A stretch of 56,499 nt of DNA from Chara braunii (Eukaryota; Streptophyta; Charophyceae; Charales; Characeae). The stretch's first letter is position 1, and every line of letters begins with the position of its first letter. Below are positions 33,242 to 45,280 of the stretch, piece after piece. The stretch covers positions 72,356-128,854 of the forward strand of contig BFEA01000554.1 of assembly GCA_003427395.1 (NCBI GenBank), given 5' to 3'. The position numbers were made by a program, and so were the translations under genes. The notes beneath the pieces were generated by a model that saw only the letters and a program-made list of their open reading frames with translations, did not search any database and had not been told where the DNA came from.

Positions 33242-33517
33242 TCATTTCTCGTGGGAATTTTTATGTTGTAAAAAAATATGTGTTTTCCTATCTAACTTTT
33301 TCAGTTGGGTTGAGAATAATTGTGTACCTTGAGCAAACATGGATAAAAATATGAGAGCCTCGTCATTATGATTAATTTGTAAAATATTACCTATCAGGTT
33401 ACGTTGGTTTCCAATAGTCACCAAATCTCTCTGTGCTAATTCGAGTTTCTTTCTTATGATTTTTATCAAATTTAGGGGTTGCCGTATTTTTTCAATGATC
33501 CTCTCTAGTGCTTCCAC
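33242..33517 (-). pseudogene. Possible LINE ORF2 linker fragment
   Basis: An open frame of 91 codons with a charged helical composition (for example ERIIEKIRQPLNLIKIIRKK and KKLDRKTHIFLQHKN). It resembles the segment between endonuclease and reverse transcriptase of plant-type LINEs, and an RT remnant lies next to it on the same strand. In a single intact LINE this segment would precede the RT, whereas here it follows it. It is therefore either a second copy or a misreading. Confidence 0.3.
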
Positions 33518-33952
33518 CGGATTATGGTTGTATGATCGTAGCAGATAATAAAAAACTATAAGGGAGATTCACTCCTTAGTTTTCATATTCCATATATCCT
33601 TGATACGTAAAAAAAAAAAATTTACCCATCCTTTTTATGGAGAATCCATGCAATGAAGAACATAGTCTTGTGAGTCTTTATTCTAAACATTATTGAAGAG
33701 GGGTTGTTGACACACTTTCTTTCATCTTCTTGGGACTACTTTGTCAAACATCGGTAACTTTCTCCACGTTCTTAACTTGGTAGGCTTAAATGGATCCTTA
33801 ACAAGATCATTTTTTGTTGAAATGCGGTTTTGAATTGTTTGATGGTCTACTACCTTTTAAGACTTCCTAGAGATTTACCATAATTTATTTTTCAGCTTTA
33901 TCATTGGATTAATATTATCTGGAGTTTGAGAGTCTATACATACTAACTCATT

Positions 33953-34640
33953 CTAGGGAATCTGAGGATTAAAAAACAATTTTTTGATCCATTGAATAGA
34001 AAGAGTCATTTCTTGTATTGTTATATCAATAATCCCCAAACCCCATGTGGTCTTTGGTTGGATCATTGATTGCCAAAGTACCCTATTAAGAACATTTTTA
34101 CTACTCAAATGATTTCCTCTCCATAGGAATAGCACAACTTGTCTCAGAAGTGCTTTGAGTGCAACTTTATTCATTGCCTATATTGCTGATTTATACCATA
34201 TGGAATCAAGTATCACATTGTTAATGACTATAATAAAATCAGTATATCTTTAAATAAAGACACTTATCCTTTCATAATTTCAATTTTGTCTGAGCCTGTT
34301 GGGAGATCTATTCATTGTTAGCAGATACTTCCTTCTGTAGATAGTGATACTCATAGAACCCAAACAGGGTATTCAATGAAACTCATTTTATTGTTAGTTG
34401 CTCTGGCTGATGGTGAATCCACCAACCCAAAGTCTTGCTACCCCTATTGACCCTCATTCGTGATATTCTGCAAAATTTATCCATCATCCTCTGCACGACT
34501 ACTAAATTACCATTCGAGGCTTCGACCATGAGTGATAGATCATCTGCAAAGAATGAAAAATTTGGGATTATCTCGATTTTCTTTATATCTTTACATTGTC
34601 TGAGGTTGGCATGCCACCATTATGATAACAAAATAATGAG
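33953..34640 (-). pseudogene. Dead non-LTR retrotransposon (LINE) reverse transcriptase
   Basis: Reading leftward, the frame at about 34620-34440 contains the RT catalytic box as FFADDLSLMV (FADD in place of YADD) followed by a VQRMMDKFCRIS helix. After stops or frameshifts, the 34174-33953 frame has FLWRGN...WGLGIIDI, which fits the post-RT region of plant LINEs (FLW...GGLGI). The frame is broken between the two. A related fragment is at 54437-54660. Confidence 0.65.
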
Positions 34641-34649
34641 GTGCAATTA

Positions 34650-35607
34650 GGGTTCTTTGTCTCACTTATGTAACTATCATGTAACTTGTGTAATCAATCA
34701 TGTAATTATTTAGGTGACCGATTTCGTTCTTATTTATGACGTTGAACCTCTAATTTTGTACCTTCAATTTGTCTAAGAGTTTGTATTTTGTTCGTTTCTT
34801 ATAAGTATGTATATTTGTCTGACCTTTGTATGAAGGTTCATCCTTCACTTAACGTCTTACTCCTCCGTTTCTCTTTCTCTACCTTATCCTCCCTCCATCG
34901 ATTTTTCCTATGTTCCCCTCATTTTCTCATACTCCACATCAACTTTATTTTTCTCGAGCACCTACTTTTTTTTTTTTTATGTTCACTTTTCTCTCCCCCC
35001 TTGTACAGGGTCTCTAGTTTCAAAATGCAAATAATCATGACAAGCAAACACACACATGGACAATGACGCATTGCATAACCAAGTACATGATCGATTACAA
35101 AAGTGATTACATAGTCAATTATATAATGCATTACATGGTCGATTACATAATGGATTAAGTGATTTAATAAGACAATTATGTGATCAATTAAATAATTCAT
35201 TATATGACTATGTTACCAGCCCGGACGTCTGGGACCCTTTTTTGTTTTCGGTTGTCCGATCGGACAACTCCCCCGGTCATCCGAACAGGGACCAGTGTCC
35301 TAGTTGGTTTAAAAATCGGGGAAGGAGTCCAATCGGGGTTTTGGGTTTGTGGGGGTGAGGTTTGGGGTATGTAGTACCCCTAGGAATGTTGGGCGATTTT
35401 CGTGAGGCCGGTAGGGCCTACGAAAATGGCCCAGTCTTGGCTGTGAGATCTAAAAGACCTACAACCAAAATCGGGTCAAAGTTGAATTCGAATTGCACGT
35501 CGACCGTCGTCTGCCCATGCACGACTTGAGCATGTCGTAGGAGTTAGACATTGCCAGATCACGTGCCAACAACCACAACCCAACATATGTTCCAACCCCC
35601 TTGTAGG
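34650..35607. other. No gene seen; possible hAT-like end at 35208
   Basis: CTATGTTACCAG at 35208 resembles the left end of the element at 50921 (CTAGGTTACCAG) and is followed by similar GGACGTC/GTCCG-rich sequence, but no right end was found. ATTACATAGTC-type words repeat at 35080-35200. Confidence 0.4.
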
Positions 35608-36760
35608 TGTGTACCCTCTTCCTTCCTCCTCCTCCATATCTCTCTCATCTCTCTCCTTCTCCTCCTTTCCCTCCTCGTCCTCCTCCTCCTCCTCTTTTCC
35701 CTCCATCTCTTCCTCCTCCTCCTCCAGTCCACTTCCTTTTGCCCCCCCTCCTCATACTCCTCTTTCTTCTCCTCATCTTCTTCCTCCTCCTCGTCCTCTA
35801 CCTCCTCCTCATTGTCGGTGTTCATCGCCGTTGTCCTCCTCTTCTTCGTCACCGTCCTCCTCCACCTCCTCTTCTTATTCTTCGCCGTCCTCGTCCTCGG
35901 CGTCCTCGTCCTCCTCTTCTTTGTACTCCTCATCCTCCATCTCCCCCTCCTCCTCCTCCTTCTTCTCCTCCTTTTCTTCCTCCTCCTCCTCCATCACCTC
36001 GGCGTTCCAATTTGCCTTTATCGCCATAGTCCCCTGTATCTGCTCCCTTTCCTCCTCCTTCTCCTCCTCCTCCTCCTCTTCATCCTTCGCTTTTTCTTCG
36101 TCCTCCTCCTCCTCTTCGTCTTTTTTCGGCATCCTCCTTCTCCTCCTCCTCCTTTTCCTGCTCTTCTTTTTCCTCCTCCTCGTCCTCGTCCTCCTCTTCC
36201 TCCTCCTTTTCAAGTTCTTCTTCCTCCTCCTCCTCTTTCTCCTCCACCTTCTTCCCCCCATCCTCCTCCTCCTCTTCGTCGTCGTCGTCGTCGTCCTCCT
36301 CCTCCTCCTCCTCCTCCTCCTCCCCCTCCTTCTCCTCTTCATCGTCATCGTCGTCCTCCTCCTCCTCCATTGTCGCGGCGTCCTGATTTGCGTCCATCGC
36401 CATGGCCTGCTCCTGTTCCCTTTCCTTCTCCGCCGCCGTTTCCTCTTCTTCTTCTTCGTCATCGCCCTCCTCCTTCTCCTCCTCCTCCTCCTCCCTCCCT
36501 ATTATTCTTCTTCTTCCTCATCCCCCTCATCATCCACATCCTCCTTTTGATCCTTCTCTTCTTTTTCATCCTCCTCCTCCTCGTATTTTTCTTCTTCATC
36601 CTCCTCGTCGTTCTCGTCGTCGTCGCCCGCCTCCCCTTTCAACTTGACTGTCTCCTCGTCCTCCTCCTCGATCTTCTCGTCCTCCTTCTCCTCCTCATCC
36701 CTATCGTTGTCATATGCGGCCGTGTTGCCATCCCTACCCACCCAACTCCCCACATCCCCT
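35608..36760. repeat. 1.15-kb polypyrimidine (TCC/CTT)n tract
   Basis: Almost pure C/T on the plus strand, with CCTCCT, CTTCTT and occasional GTC units. Open frames of 80-420 codons occur in several frames on both strands and read S/L/F/P-rich or E/K/R/D-rich, as expected when one strand lacks stops for compositional reasons. No protein gene is called. CGGCGTCC with a following GCCATNG recurs at about 36000 and 36377, so the tract contains internal duplications. Confidence 0.8.
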
Positions 36761-36819
36761 TCTCGCCATCTTCCTCTAGGTCGCCATCTCTACTCCCTTC
36801 CTTTTTTTTTTTCAATTAA

Positions 36820-37110
36820 TCAATCAATCAAAATCCGATCCAATCAGTACATTGGATTGAATCTTAAAAATTACGATTCAATCTATGAATTGGATTTTCA
36901 AGACTCAATCCAATCTATTAATTGGATCATATTTTAATTGATTGATTGATTGATTGATTAAAAAATAAAATAAAATGGGACGGGAGTAGAGATAATGACC
37001 TAAAGGGCGATGGTGGTTGTGTGTGTGTGTGTGTGCAGATAGTGTGTGTGTATGGTATATGAAGATAGTATGTATGTGTAGATAGTATGTGTGTGTGTGT
37101 ATGTGTGTGT
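36820..37110. repeat. (ATCA)n / (GATT)n and (GT)n microsatellites
   Basis: A palindromic region in which AATCAATCAA (about 36817) faces TTGATTGATT (about 36938), with ATTGGAT words between, then GT-rich blocks at 37018-37110. Confidence 0.7.
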
Positions 37111-38095
37111 AGACACATGCAACAACTGACCTTCCACACCACCTTTCACCCTATTTTCTGACCCCATCACCGTTTTCCTTTTATTTATATTTTTCTCTCG
37201 AATGACCTAAAATTATTTTAGGGGATCCCCTAGTGGTGCAAACCCCCCACTGTTTTTTTTCTTTTTTTTTGCGTTGTAGATTTGGAAAAAATGAGTTGTC
37301 CGGGATCCCAAACAACTCTACACAGGATGTACAGCCATGAATACCGACCATCGAACAACTCATAGCCTAGGTATATGGTCAATTGTACAACAAACGAGGT
37401 AATAGATAATGTGGTTTTATTGTTTGTTTGTATGTCTGCATGGCGTTATTTCATCCTCTTTATGTCTTACTGCTTGTCGTCTCCTCTCTCTTTCGTCTTG
37501 TCCTGCCTCCAACAACTGTTCATTGGATTGTTTTTTTTTCTGGTCTTGGTATAACCTTGCCTTCTCTACTTTACCAATTTTTTAATTTCCATGTTCGTTT
37601 TTCGACCCATATCTAGGTAGGATTTCCTGTATTCAAGTGTACTTCATGTTGGGAAATGAAAATGCACATGGAGCGCAATAAATTACGCAACCAATTACAA
37701 TTAATTATGCAATTGATTACTTGATTGATTATACACGCAATTACGTAGTAACTTATTGTGCTATAAACAATGTGTCATTTGTTCCTTAGTTGAAGTGACA
37801 TCATTTGAGTTTGATCATTTCTATTACTGGGTCATCGCAAACATAGTGTTTTTACTATAGTAAATTATCAAGTGAAGTCAGATACACTTATTGTGCATGT
37901 ATGGGGGGAATAAATAGTTGAGGAGTAAAATATAGTTTTTCGTTTATTATGATATTGAAAACAAAAATAATAACACAACATTCTTAATGATATGTTTTAT
38001 TTCCCTTTCAATAAAATAAAATAAAATTGATTTAGTTAAAATAACCACAAAGGAATGTGTAAGGAAAAATAAATTTCTAAATATTATAAAATGAC
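37111..38095. other. AT-rich non-coding DNA
   Basis: A GTTGTCCGGGATCCCAAACAAC palindrome at about 37294-37315 resembles the centre of the 50921 element. No gene or element ends are recognised otherwise. Confidence 0.4.
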
Positions 38096-38276
38096 CTAGG
38101 CTACCAGGCGGACGACCCAGGTCACCCTATTTTTGTGGGCGGCCCGACCGTGCAAGGATTAGGGAAGGTCCCAACAAAAAATAAATAAATAAAATAAAAA
38201 ATAATATATATATATATATTTTTTAATATGTTTTTGATCTGGTTGGGCAAGTGGACCCGGATCACTCTGGTAGACT
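38096..38276. mobile_element. Small hAT-like MITE (about 180 bp)
   Basis: The direct repeat TATAAAATGAC is present on both sides (38085-38095 and 38276-38286). The ends CTAGGCTACCAG and CTGGTAGACT are imperfect inverted repeats, resembling the ends of the element at 50921. The core has GGACGACCCAGGTCACCC-type sequence and an (ATAAA)n/(AT)n run. Confidence 0.55.
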
Positions 38277-38955
38277 ATAAAATGACGAGATATCTTAATT
38301 ATGAAAAATTAATGTTTTTGTAATGACAGCAAATATATATGCTCACAATACATAACACACTAAGGGAAAAAAAAAATACAAATTTTAATTTTTTTGTCAA
38401 GTTTTATGATCACATTATTTTTTGTTAAGTTTTTATGAATAATCAACGAATTAGTCTACCTATCATCGAGTTAACTCATAAATCAGGCAACCTGTCAATA
38501 AATAATTTTATGGATTAATGAAATGGTGGGTTAATTGAACAACAAATTGATTTCGAAATCAGTAACGAAATTCAGCTACTCTTCAATTGTTTATTACAAA
38601 CCATATAGTCAAGTGACCATTACTCAATAAGTCAAATAAGTTAATGAGTTGATTAATCGATAAATTAATTATTAATATTTAAATAATTAAAATTATACTA
38701 TCTAAATAAATAGTTAATTAACAATACAATTAACCGTTTATAGATCCATATATCTAAGCCTAAGCCCTCCTCAGTGCACACATAAATTTGAAACGGCGAC
38801 CAAAGCCCCAAGAGTCTAGTCTCTTAAATACTATAATCAGAATGCGATGTTTAAGAGTTGAACCGTACCATTCATGATTTTCACCCCACCCCGATAAAAC
38901 TTTCGTCCCTAACTCGATAAAAACCACACTTAACACCCACCAACACAACAATTCT
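38277..38955. other. AT-rich non-coding DNA
   Basis: Low GC, no ORF, many TTAATTAA-type words. No feature recognised. Confidence 0.5.
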
Positions 38956-39717
38956 CAGGGTTGCCAAGGCGAACGTACGGAGGCCCTTAGGCTGACCCCT
39001 GAATGTTCGGGCGTTCGGATCCCCGTACGGGCCCCGAACCTGAAGGGGTTTGGACCCCGCAAAAAACAAATTTTAGCACCTAAGTATTATTAGTTTTCTC
39101 TGAAGTTTTTTTTGTGCGCTCTTTGTGATCTAAGGTATCTCCCTCTTAACTTTGAAGGCATTCTGTTTAGCCAACAAAACATGAAAAATCGGCAAAGATG
39201 GTGGTGTCAAAACTTGTTTGCCCACTCACTAATTTTTTTTTTTTTTTTTTTTTTTTTCCCCTTTTNNNNNNNNNNNNNNNNNNNNNNNNNNNNNNNNNNN
39301 NNNNNNNNNNNNNNNNNNNNNNNNNNNNNNNNNNNNNNNNNNNNNNNNNNNNNNNNNNNNNNNNNNNNNNNNNNNNNNNNNNNNNNNNNNNNNNNNNNNN
39401 NNNNNNNNNNNNNNNNNNNNNNNNNNNNNNNNNNNNNNNNNNNNNNNNNNNNNNNNNNNNNNNNNNNNNNNNNNNNNNNNNNNNNNNNNNNNNNNNNNNN
39501 NNNNNNNNNNNNNNNNNNNNNNNNNNNNNNNNNNNNNNNNNNNNNNNNNNNNNNNNNNNNNNNNNNNNNNNNNNNNNNNNNNNNNNNNNNNNNNNNNNNN
39601 TTTTTTTTTTTTTTTTTTTCGGTGTTCGGCCGAACGGCCAAACGCATCGAGAGGGTGTGCCGAACGTTCAGGCGTTGGGGTAGGGATTTTGTCCTGTCCC
39701 CAACACCGGCAACCCTG
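38956..39717. mobile_element. Non-autonomous hAT-like element of the 20720 family, containing an assembly gap
   Basis: The ends CAGGGTTGCC (38956) and its exact complement ending at 39717 are the family termini. The interior words AATCGGCAAAGATGG and GCCCACTCACT match element 1. An 8-bp target duplication is not visible, because the right flank is (ATT)n. The middle is missing in a 335-N gap. Confidence 0.6.
39266..39600. other. Assembly gap (335 N)
   Basis: N run between T-rich tracts, inside the hAT-like element. Confidence 0.99.
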
Positions 39718-40590
39718 ATTATTATTATTATTATTGTCATCATTAAAATAATAGCTTTTATTCTTGAAATTGTTATTATGTTAGCCATTTCATTTAGGTA
39801 CGTACGCAGAAATGAGAGTGGTAGGAGGAGGATGCGTGGGCAGTATGAAAGCCGAGCACACAGTAGAATGAAGGTGATGAGTGGATGAAAAAGGAAGTGC
39901 GAGAGGGGAACGATGGTAGAAATGAAGAAGAAAAGGAAGAAGGAGAAGGGAGAAGAGGAGATAGAAAAAATGAGTCAAGAAGAGAGAGAGATGCATGAAA
40001 GGTGGGATGTGTGCTCTCTGAGGGATGCATAAAGAGTGTGTGTTCGGTGGGAGGAGATGAGGCAATGATGTTCATCATATATACCAATTGATTGTCATAA
40101 AATAATAGAAATGTAATCGGAATATATCATACAATTCAATAAGTAGCTTTCATAGCATGAACCCAGATTCCGGCTAGTCCGGACCTGACGAGCCACGCAG
40201 TGCGCATGACATCTGCACGTTTAGATATCCCGACCATCCGGGTATGGTCTTGATGGGCCGGATGTTCCATGTTGGTAGGAGTTAGTGTGCTTGGATGTGT
40301 CATGATCTAAAAAAAAAAGGGGAAAGTTAAAATAACTCGTAAGACTCTACTACTTTCTGCACATATAGGTCTGCCATGCATCCACCAGACAACTTTTCTT
40401 TTCTTTTCAAGGCCTATGATAACGCGCGATTATGGAGCTATCTTCATAAATAGGTCGCAACAAGTATGAAAGCAAAGGGGGATGATGATGTGCAATTGGG
40501 AGGATAACTTTGGAAGAAGGGGGTGATAGGTTTGACTAGGTTCAGACCGTTCAGGTTCTTCAGATATATCTTAGAGCTGAAAGACGTAAA
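39718..40590. other. No gene seen
   Basis: An (ATT)n run adjoins the element, followed by an A/G-rich stretch (about 39870-40000) and unique sequence. No supported coding frame. Confidence 0.4.
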
Positions 40591-41120
40591 AAGAAGAGGG
40601 AGAGAGAAAGAGAGAGAGAAACACACAGGCACACAGTAGATAATGACACACAAATACACAGTGACACACACACACACAGACACACAGGAACATAGTGCAC
40701 AGTGAAACACACACAGAGACAAAGGCACCCAGTGCATAGTGACACAGAGATACACAGTAACACAGTGCACAGTGACACACATAATGAAACACACACAGAG
40801 ACACACAGACACACCGTGCATAGTGACATGCTGATACACAGTGACACAGTGCACAATGACACACCGATACACACTGACACACACAATGAAACACACACAG
40901 AGATACACAGGAACACAGTGCACAGTAACGCACACAGTGAAACACACACAGAGACACATAGACACACACAGTGAAACACACACAAAGACACACATGCACA
41001 CAGTGCACAATGACACACAAAACCACAGTGACATAGACGCAGTGACACACAGATACACATGCACACAATACATAGTGACACACAATGAAACACACAGAGA
41101 GACACGGAGAGAGGGAGAGA
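40591..41120. repeat. CACA/GTGACACAC minisatellite
   Basis: A degenerate array built from ACACAGTGCACAGTGACACA and ACACACAGAGACACACAG words. Long frames on both strands (CVSLCV or HTETHRHT) follow the repeat and are not genes. An (AG)n-like edge lies on each side. Confidence 0.85.
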
Positions 41121-41156
41121 GAAACCTACCCGGTCGCCACCGACTGTGACCCTGAG

Positions 41157-41236
41157 TATATTATTACTATTACTATGATTATTATTATTATTATTATTAT
41201 TTTATTATTATTATTATTGTTATTATTATTATTATT
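41157..41236. repeat. (ATT)n microsatellite
   Basis: ATT repeats with rare interruptions, marking the left boundary of the hairpin-rich region. Confidence 0.85.
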
Positions 41237-41477
41237 AATGCAAGGAATGAGCCCTCGCGGGGCCCTTATCAGACATGCACATGTTCTGGGTAGTGGCCCT
41301 CAGCAAACGCTCTGCCGACCCTAAGTGAAGGAGGGTCTGATTATTAACAAGAGGCCAAAATTTTGACCTTTTTTTTTATATGTGGGCACTCAGACAGTTG
41401 CAGCACGCCAGTTGGTAACAAGGAAATGTGACTCTCCCAACTCTTTCCAAAAACATGGGCTACGCTGTACTGTTGAA

Positions 41478-41612
41478 GCCCAAGGCAGAGTGGTTACGCC
41501 CTGGGCACACTCCTTGTAAGACCGACATATTACTAAGTGGCCGCGAACAAATGAAAATGCACCATTCTCGTCACACGACTGTCGTAAGCGAATGAGAATG
41601 TGGAAAACACTT
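41478..41612 (+). ncRNA. Single hairpins at the left end of the hairpin region
   Basis: GCCCA/TGGGC with inner GGC/GCC (41478-41506). Then CATTCTC/GAGAATG (41563-41569 with 41594-41600) enclosing a second small hairpin ACGA-CTG-TCGT (41575-41585). The nesting looks like an RNA secondary structure; no family is recognised. Confidence 0.4.
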
Positions 41613-42213
41613 GTGGCCTAGGTAGGCAATGCGGATACCTGTGTGTGCTCTAGCGGCCATAGTCGGGCTGCAGGGCGCGAGCACATGAAGGTGAGATCAT
41701 GGTAGGCAGGTAGAGAGTGAGCGGGTGAGCGGGTGTTGTTTGTAGCCAGTCAAGAGAGCGGATGCTGTTTCCAACCAATCGAGTGAGTGGATGCAATAGG
41801 CTATGTTGAATTATGTGGTTTGCTCCCGCTTTGGCAATTGTCGTGGCCACGAGAGAAGGAAGAGGGAGATAAATAAAATATCTGCGCGGGAGCTCTGCCC
41901 AAGTACAAATCGAGCCGACTAGTGTTAGGACGAGCGGGGTTATCCCCATCACCTCATATATTACCTCTGTATCAGGCTGTATGTACTACTCAGATTACTA
42001 TGCATGCATCTGTGTTTGACTATATGAATCTGTGACTTTCTACTTGATTAAATATGAGCGAGAAAAATGCTATGCCTGGATGAGCAATGTTTGAAGTGAT
42101 TATGGATTTCTTGTATTGTGAATATATGATGGAACCCAGATCCCATGCATGTCAATCTCATTGTCTGACTGTTGATATGAGTTGTGTATGGCTAACTGTT
42201 TCTGAAAACACAT

Positions 42214-42471
42214 GGTGAGAACGAGAAGCTCTCATATGGGTTGTCTCACCGTGGGTGTGTTTATTTTTGGGTAGATAAGGCAGCGGGGATGTGAACTCCG
42301 TGAAGTCCTGCCCTGCTCGATAGTATTCCCGACATTGATACGGGTTGGGATCACGTTGATATCAATGAACATTGTAAAAAACATTAGATTTTGTATGATT
42401 ACACATACTTAAGATCCTTGTTTGGACTAACCTAAAATGTCATGAATGTATCCGTGTCAGAGCGTCATGAC
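42214..42471 (+). ncRNA. Hairpin cluster including family B member B1
   Basis: GGTGAGA/TCTCACC (42214-42250) encloses GAGA-AGC-TCTC. B1 at 42282-42317 has AGCGGGG/CCCTGCT (one G.T), an inner ACT/AGT and loop CCGTGA. CATTGATA/TATCAATG spans 42333-42367, and GTCATGA/TCATGAC spans 42439-42471. The intervals between them are short. Confidence 0.5.
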
Positions 42472-42534
42472 TAACACTCATCTTCTTAAACTAATGCAAG
42501 TCAAAGGTCAGTTGAAGGTTTTATGAGAAATACA

Positions 42535-42986
42535 TAATGAGGTGAGAGTTCCCCTGTGAACTTCCTCATTAGGTGTTTCATTGAGTTATTGAGATGTGAC
42601 CTCATGTGGCATGCTCGTCTGACTCTAACACTTTCGATTGACCTAAGAAACAATAATTTTTTTAAAGAGGTAAACTAGCAGGGGTAATAAGAGGACTGAT
42701 GTTCCATGAGACCTGCCTTATTACCTAAATCTGCTTTACGCAAATAAATGTGGTAATAAGAGGAACGAGGTTTCGAGAGACCCGCCTTATTACCCGAATC
42801 AGCTTTAAGGAAGGAAATGTGGTAATAGTAGGAGAGAGACCCTATGAGGTCTGCCCTTACCAACCAACACCAAGGGATGGTGATAGGAGGAACAAGGTTC
42901 CGTGAGACCTTCCCTATCACCGACAAATCCTGGCAAAAGAGGATAATAGTAAGAGGAGTAGATCTCGTGAGATGTACCGTATTACC
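42535..42986 (+). ncRNA. Family B hairpin array (B2-B7)
   Basis: Six two-tier hairpins. Outer stems: B2 TAATGAGG/CCTCATTA (42535-42571); B3 and B4 GGTAATAAG/CTTATTACC (42683-42725, 42752-42794); B5 GGTAA/TTACC (42821-42861); B6 GGTGATAGG/CCTATCACC (42879-42921); B7 GG(a)TAATA/TATTACC (42941-42986). Each has an inner 3-4 bp stem with a six-base loop: CCCTGT, CCATGA, TCGAGA, CTATGA, CCGTGA and TCGTGA respectively. The inner stems also vary in step (GTTC/GAAC, GACC/GGTC, GGTT/GACC). B3-B7 recur about every 65 bp. Confidence 0.6.
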
Positions 42987-44540
42987 AAATGAGGTCATCC
43001 AATGAAGGGCGGTGTCGGTGCGAGTACCCTTACAAGGGTACCCGCTCTGGTTTTTGCAAGCGACAGAAATAGTTGGGTCAAAGTTTAAGTATACCGCGCT
43101 AGGCGCGGCCGCGTCTGTAATTTACGTTGGTTGGATGGTTGACTAGAGTAAGGAGTGTGTGGGCGCGCATGTTTGAGACGCGCGTGATTGCGTTTCTAGC
43201 GTTGATTACAAAGCCGGCGGGGACGCCGGTCGATTCGTTTCTAGTTTTATCGTTATTTTTATTTTTGTTTTTGTTTATTCGTGATTAGACTAGGACGTGG
43301 GGGATATCGTTCGCTGATTGGTACGTTCGGCCGAGGCGCGAGCGTGGAGAATGACCTCGAAGACGACGGTAACGGCGTGACTGCGGTAGGTCTTGGCATG
43401 CGGGGTGGCGCGAGGGGCGGTCGTGCGCACGGTTGTAGGCAGGGATGAGGCTAAGGCCAATTTCCCTGGCCCCGAGCGGAGCGCCGCACCGCCTCATATG
43501 GCACTCCGCGGATGTGGATTCCAGGCTTGGGCTTAGCCCTATAGGTTACGGTGTTGGGCTATCACCATAGAGGTTTCGGGATCGAGGCCGGCGGGCGTCA
43601 GCAGCAGCAGCAACAGAGCGGCGTGGAGGAAACCGAGGGGTTGAGGGCCCGATGGGGCTATACCCCTCTGGTTTTGTTGGCAGGTGCGGCGATGGGTCCG
43701 ACTTGTAGGGCTGGCGAGGTGCCGGCAACTCCTTTTCCCCCATCCGTTAGTGTGTTTTTTTATTTTTTTTATTTTTTATTTATTTTTTTTAAATATACCC
43801 CTTTTGTTTTTATCCTTGTTTTTACGTTTACGTCTCCCTTTCCCTTCCGCGCCCTGTGCTGGGACGTGATACATGAGTCTAGCCAGGCCCCTTTTCACCT
43901 GGCTCGCGCGGAGGGGCCATGCAGATAGGCTGTGCCCGTCGCGGACCGTCGGTACCTTAAAGCGGCAGAGTCGGGACGACTGGACATAGGATAGGCGCCT
44001 TAGCGCCATCTGCTATTCGTGGCGGACGGCTTCGCCAAAGGAGCGGTACAGCGGGAGCCGGGGAGTATCGGGGGATCGGCGTAGGGGAAAGCACAGGGCG
44101 CTGTGGGGAGGTCCGCGGTGATTTTGCGGTGGGGCCTGGCTATCAGGTGGGGACCTAGGCGGTGAGAGGCGAGACGGGCCAGGTGGTTGCCCGTTCCCCG
44201 CCGTAACCTGCGTAAGGACAGCGAGAGTCCTCGGTCGGGCTTTAGGTCTCCCTCAGACAGCCGGCCGATTGAGGGACCGCTGGGCAGCCTACGACAGAAA
44301 GCGGGCGCGGGCGAGCTGCAGAGGAGGAACGGAGCATGGCGAGGTACAGACGAGAGAAGGTTGGAGGAGGCGGAGCACGGGGGCAGAAAGCGGAGCGCCA
44401 GACAGGCAGAGCGAGGCAGCCTAGCTACGGGCTAAGGCAGGCAGCGGACGGACAGGCGCTAAGGCTGAGGGGTGGCGCAACAAAAAGAAGAACGGATCTG
44501 GACGGCCTACCGCTCAAGGTGCATGTGCAGAAGGAAGGAA
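42987..44540. other. Higher-GC stretch without recognised gene
   Basis: Short open frames on both strands have no recognised domain. (CAG)n-like AGCAGCAGCAGCAAC occurs at about 43600. A (TTTA)n-like run sits at 43757-43790. No family A-E hairpin was found here, although local inverted repeats exist. Confidence 0.35.
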
Positions 44541-44542
44541 GG

Positions 44543-45240
44543 CTATGGCGGAGTTAACATCGCAGTTTTCGCCCGATCCTTGACGAAATCGGGCGATCCA
44601 AGTGTCGAAATTGGGGTTTTAGCCTAAGGCGAATGTGTTGGCGATGTTAGTTTTAGGGGGGAGTTAGTAGAATAGGCGGTAGAAGAAAGGATGGCAGCAC
44701 GAAGCTATGGCGGAAGTGAAGGAAGAGAAGACGATGAAACGAGTATCTCGCTCATTTCCAATCGGATTCGAGCGAGGAAACGTGTTATTCCGGGGTTTTG
44801 ACCTCGGGCGAAACCGATGGTAATGTTAGATTTGGTGATAATTGAGTAAATTGGGAGTTAGATAGAAACTTTAGTGCGCGGGGGTAAAGGACCGGTGACT
44901 ATGGCGGAGGGATGGGCTTGTAGCTCGTTCGTCCCTCATTAGATTTAGGCAGGGGAAGGCGATAGATAGGGGTTTTAAGGATAGGCGAAGTTAGTGGTGG
45001 TGTTAGATTTAGTGTTAGAGAAGTAGAATGAGTGGCAGTGAGAAAATGGGGTGCACTTGGACTGTTGGGAAGAGATGCTATGGCGGGAGGAGAAAGGATT
45101 TCGCTTGATCCGATTTGAAATCAAGTGGATCAGAGAGTTAGCCGGGCATTATGAAAGGGGGCGAATTCAAGGATGATGTTAGTTTGGTTAATACAGTGGA
45201 AAGCTAGATATGGGAAAAGAAGGGTGCGCGTGGGAGGAGG
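44543..45240 (+). ncRNA. Family D: four tandem units each with a hairpin
   Basis: Units of about 160-195 bp start with CTATGGCGG at 44543, 44705, 44899 and 45078. The stems are: unit 1 CGCCCGAT/ATCGGGCG (44570-44595); unit 2 TCTCGCTC/GAGCGAGG (44746-44777, one T.G); unit 3 only AGGGA/TCCCT (44908-44936); unit 4 CGCTTGAT/ATCAAGTG (45102-45127, one G.T). The stem is at the same place in units 1, 2 and 4 although the bases differ. TTGGGGTTTTAGCCT-like and GATGTTAG words follow. Confidence 0.5.
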
Positions 45241-45280
45241 GAACGACTTCAAAAGAAAAATAAAATAAAATAAAATAAAT

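Noticed and set aside
35551-36819. 422-codon plus-strand and ~200-codon minus-strand frames
   Set aside because: They follow the polypyrimidine tract; several frames are open at once and composition is only S/L/F/P or E/K/R/D.
40444-41105. 213-, 181- and 174-codon frames reading CVSLCV
   Set aside because: Three overlapping frames over a CACA minisatellite; all are translations of the repeat.
44725-44765. Possible hammerhead 3' box (GATGAAACGAG)
   Set aside because: No CTGATGA core or stem II at the right distance; the segment is explained by the family D hairpin.
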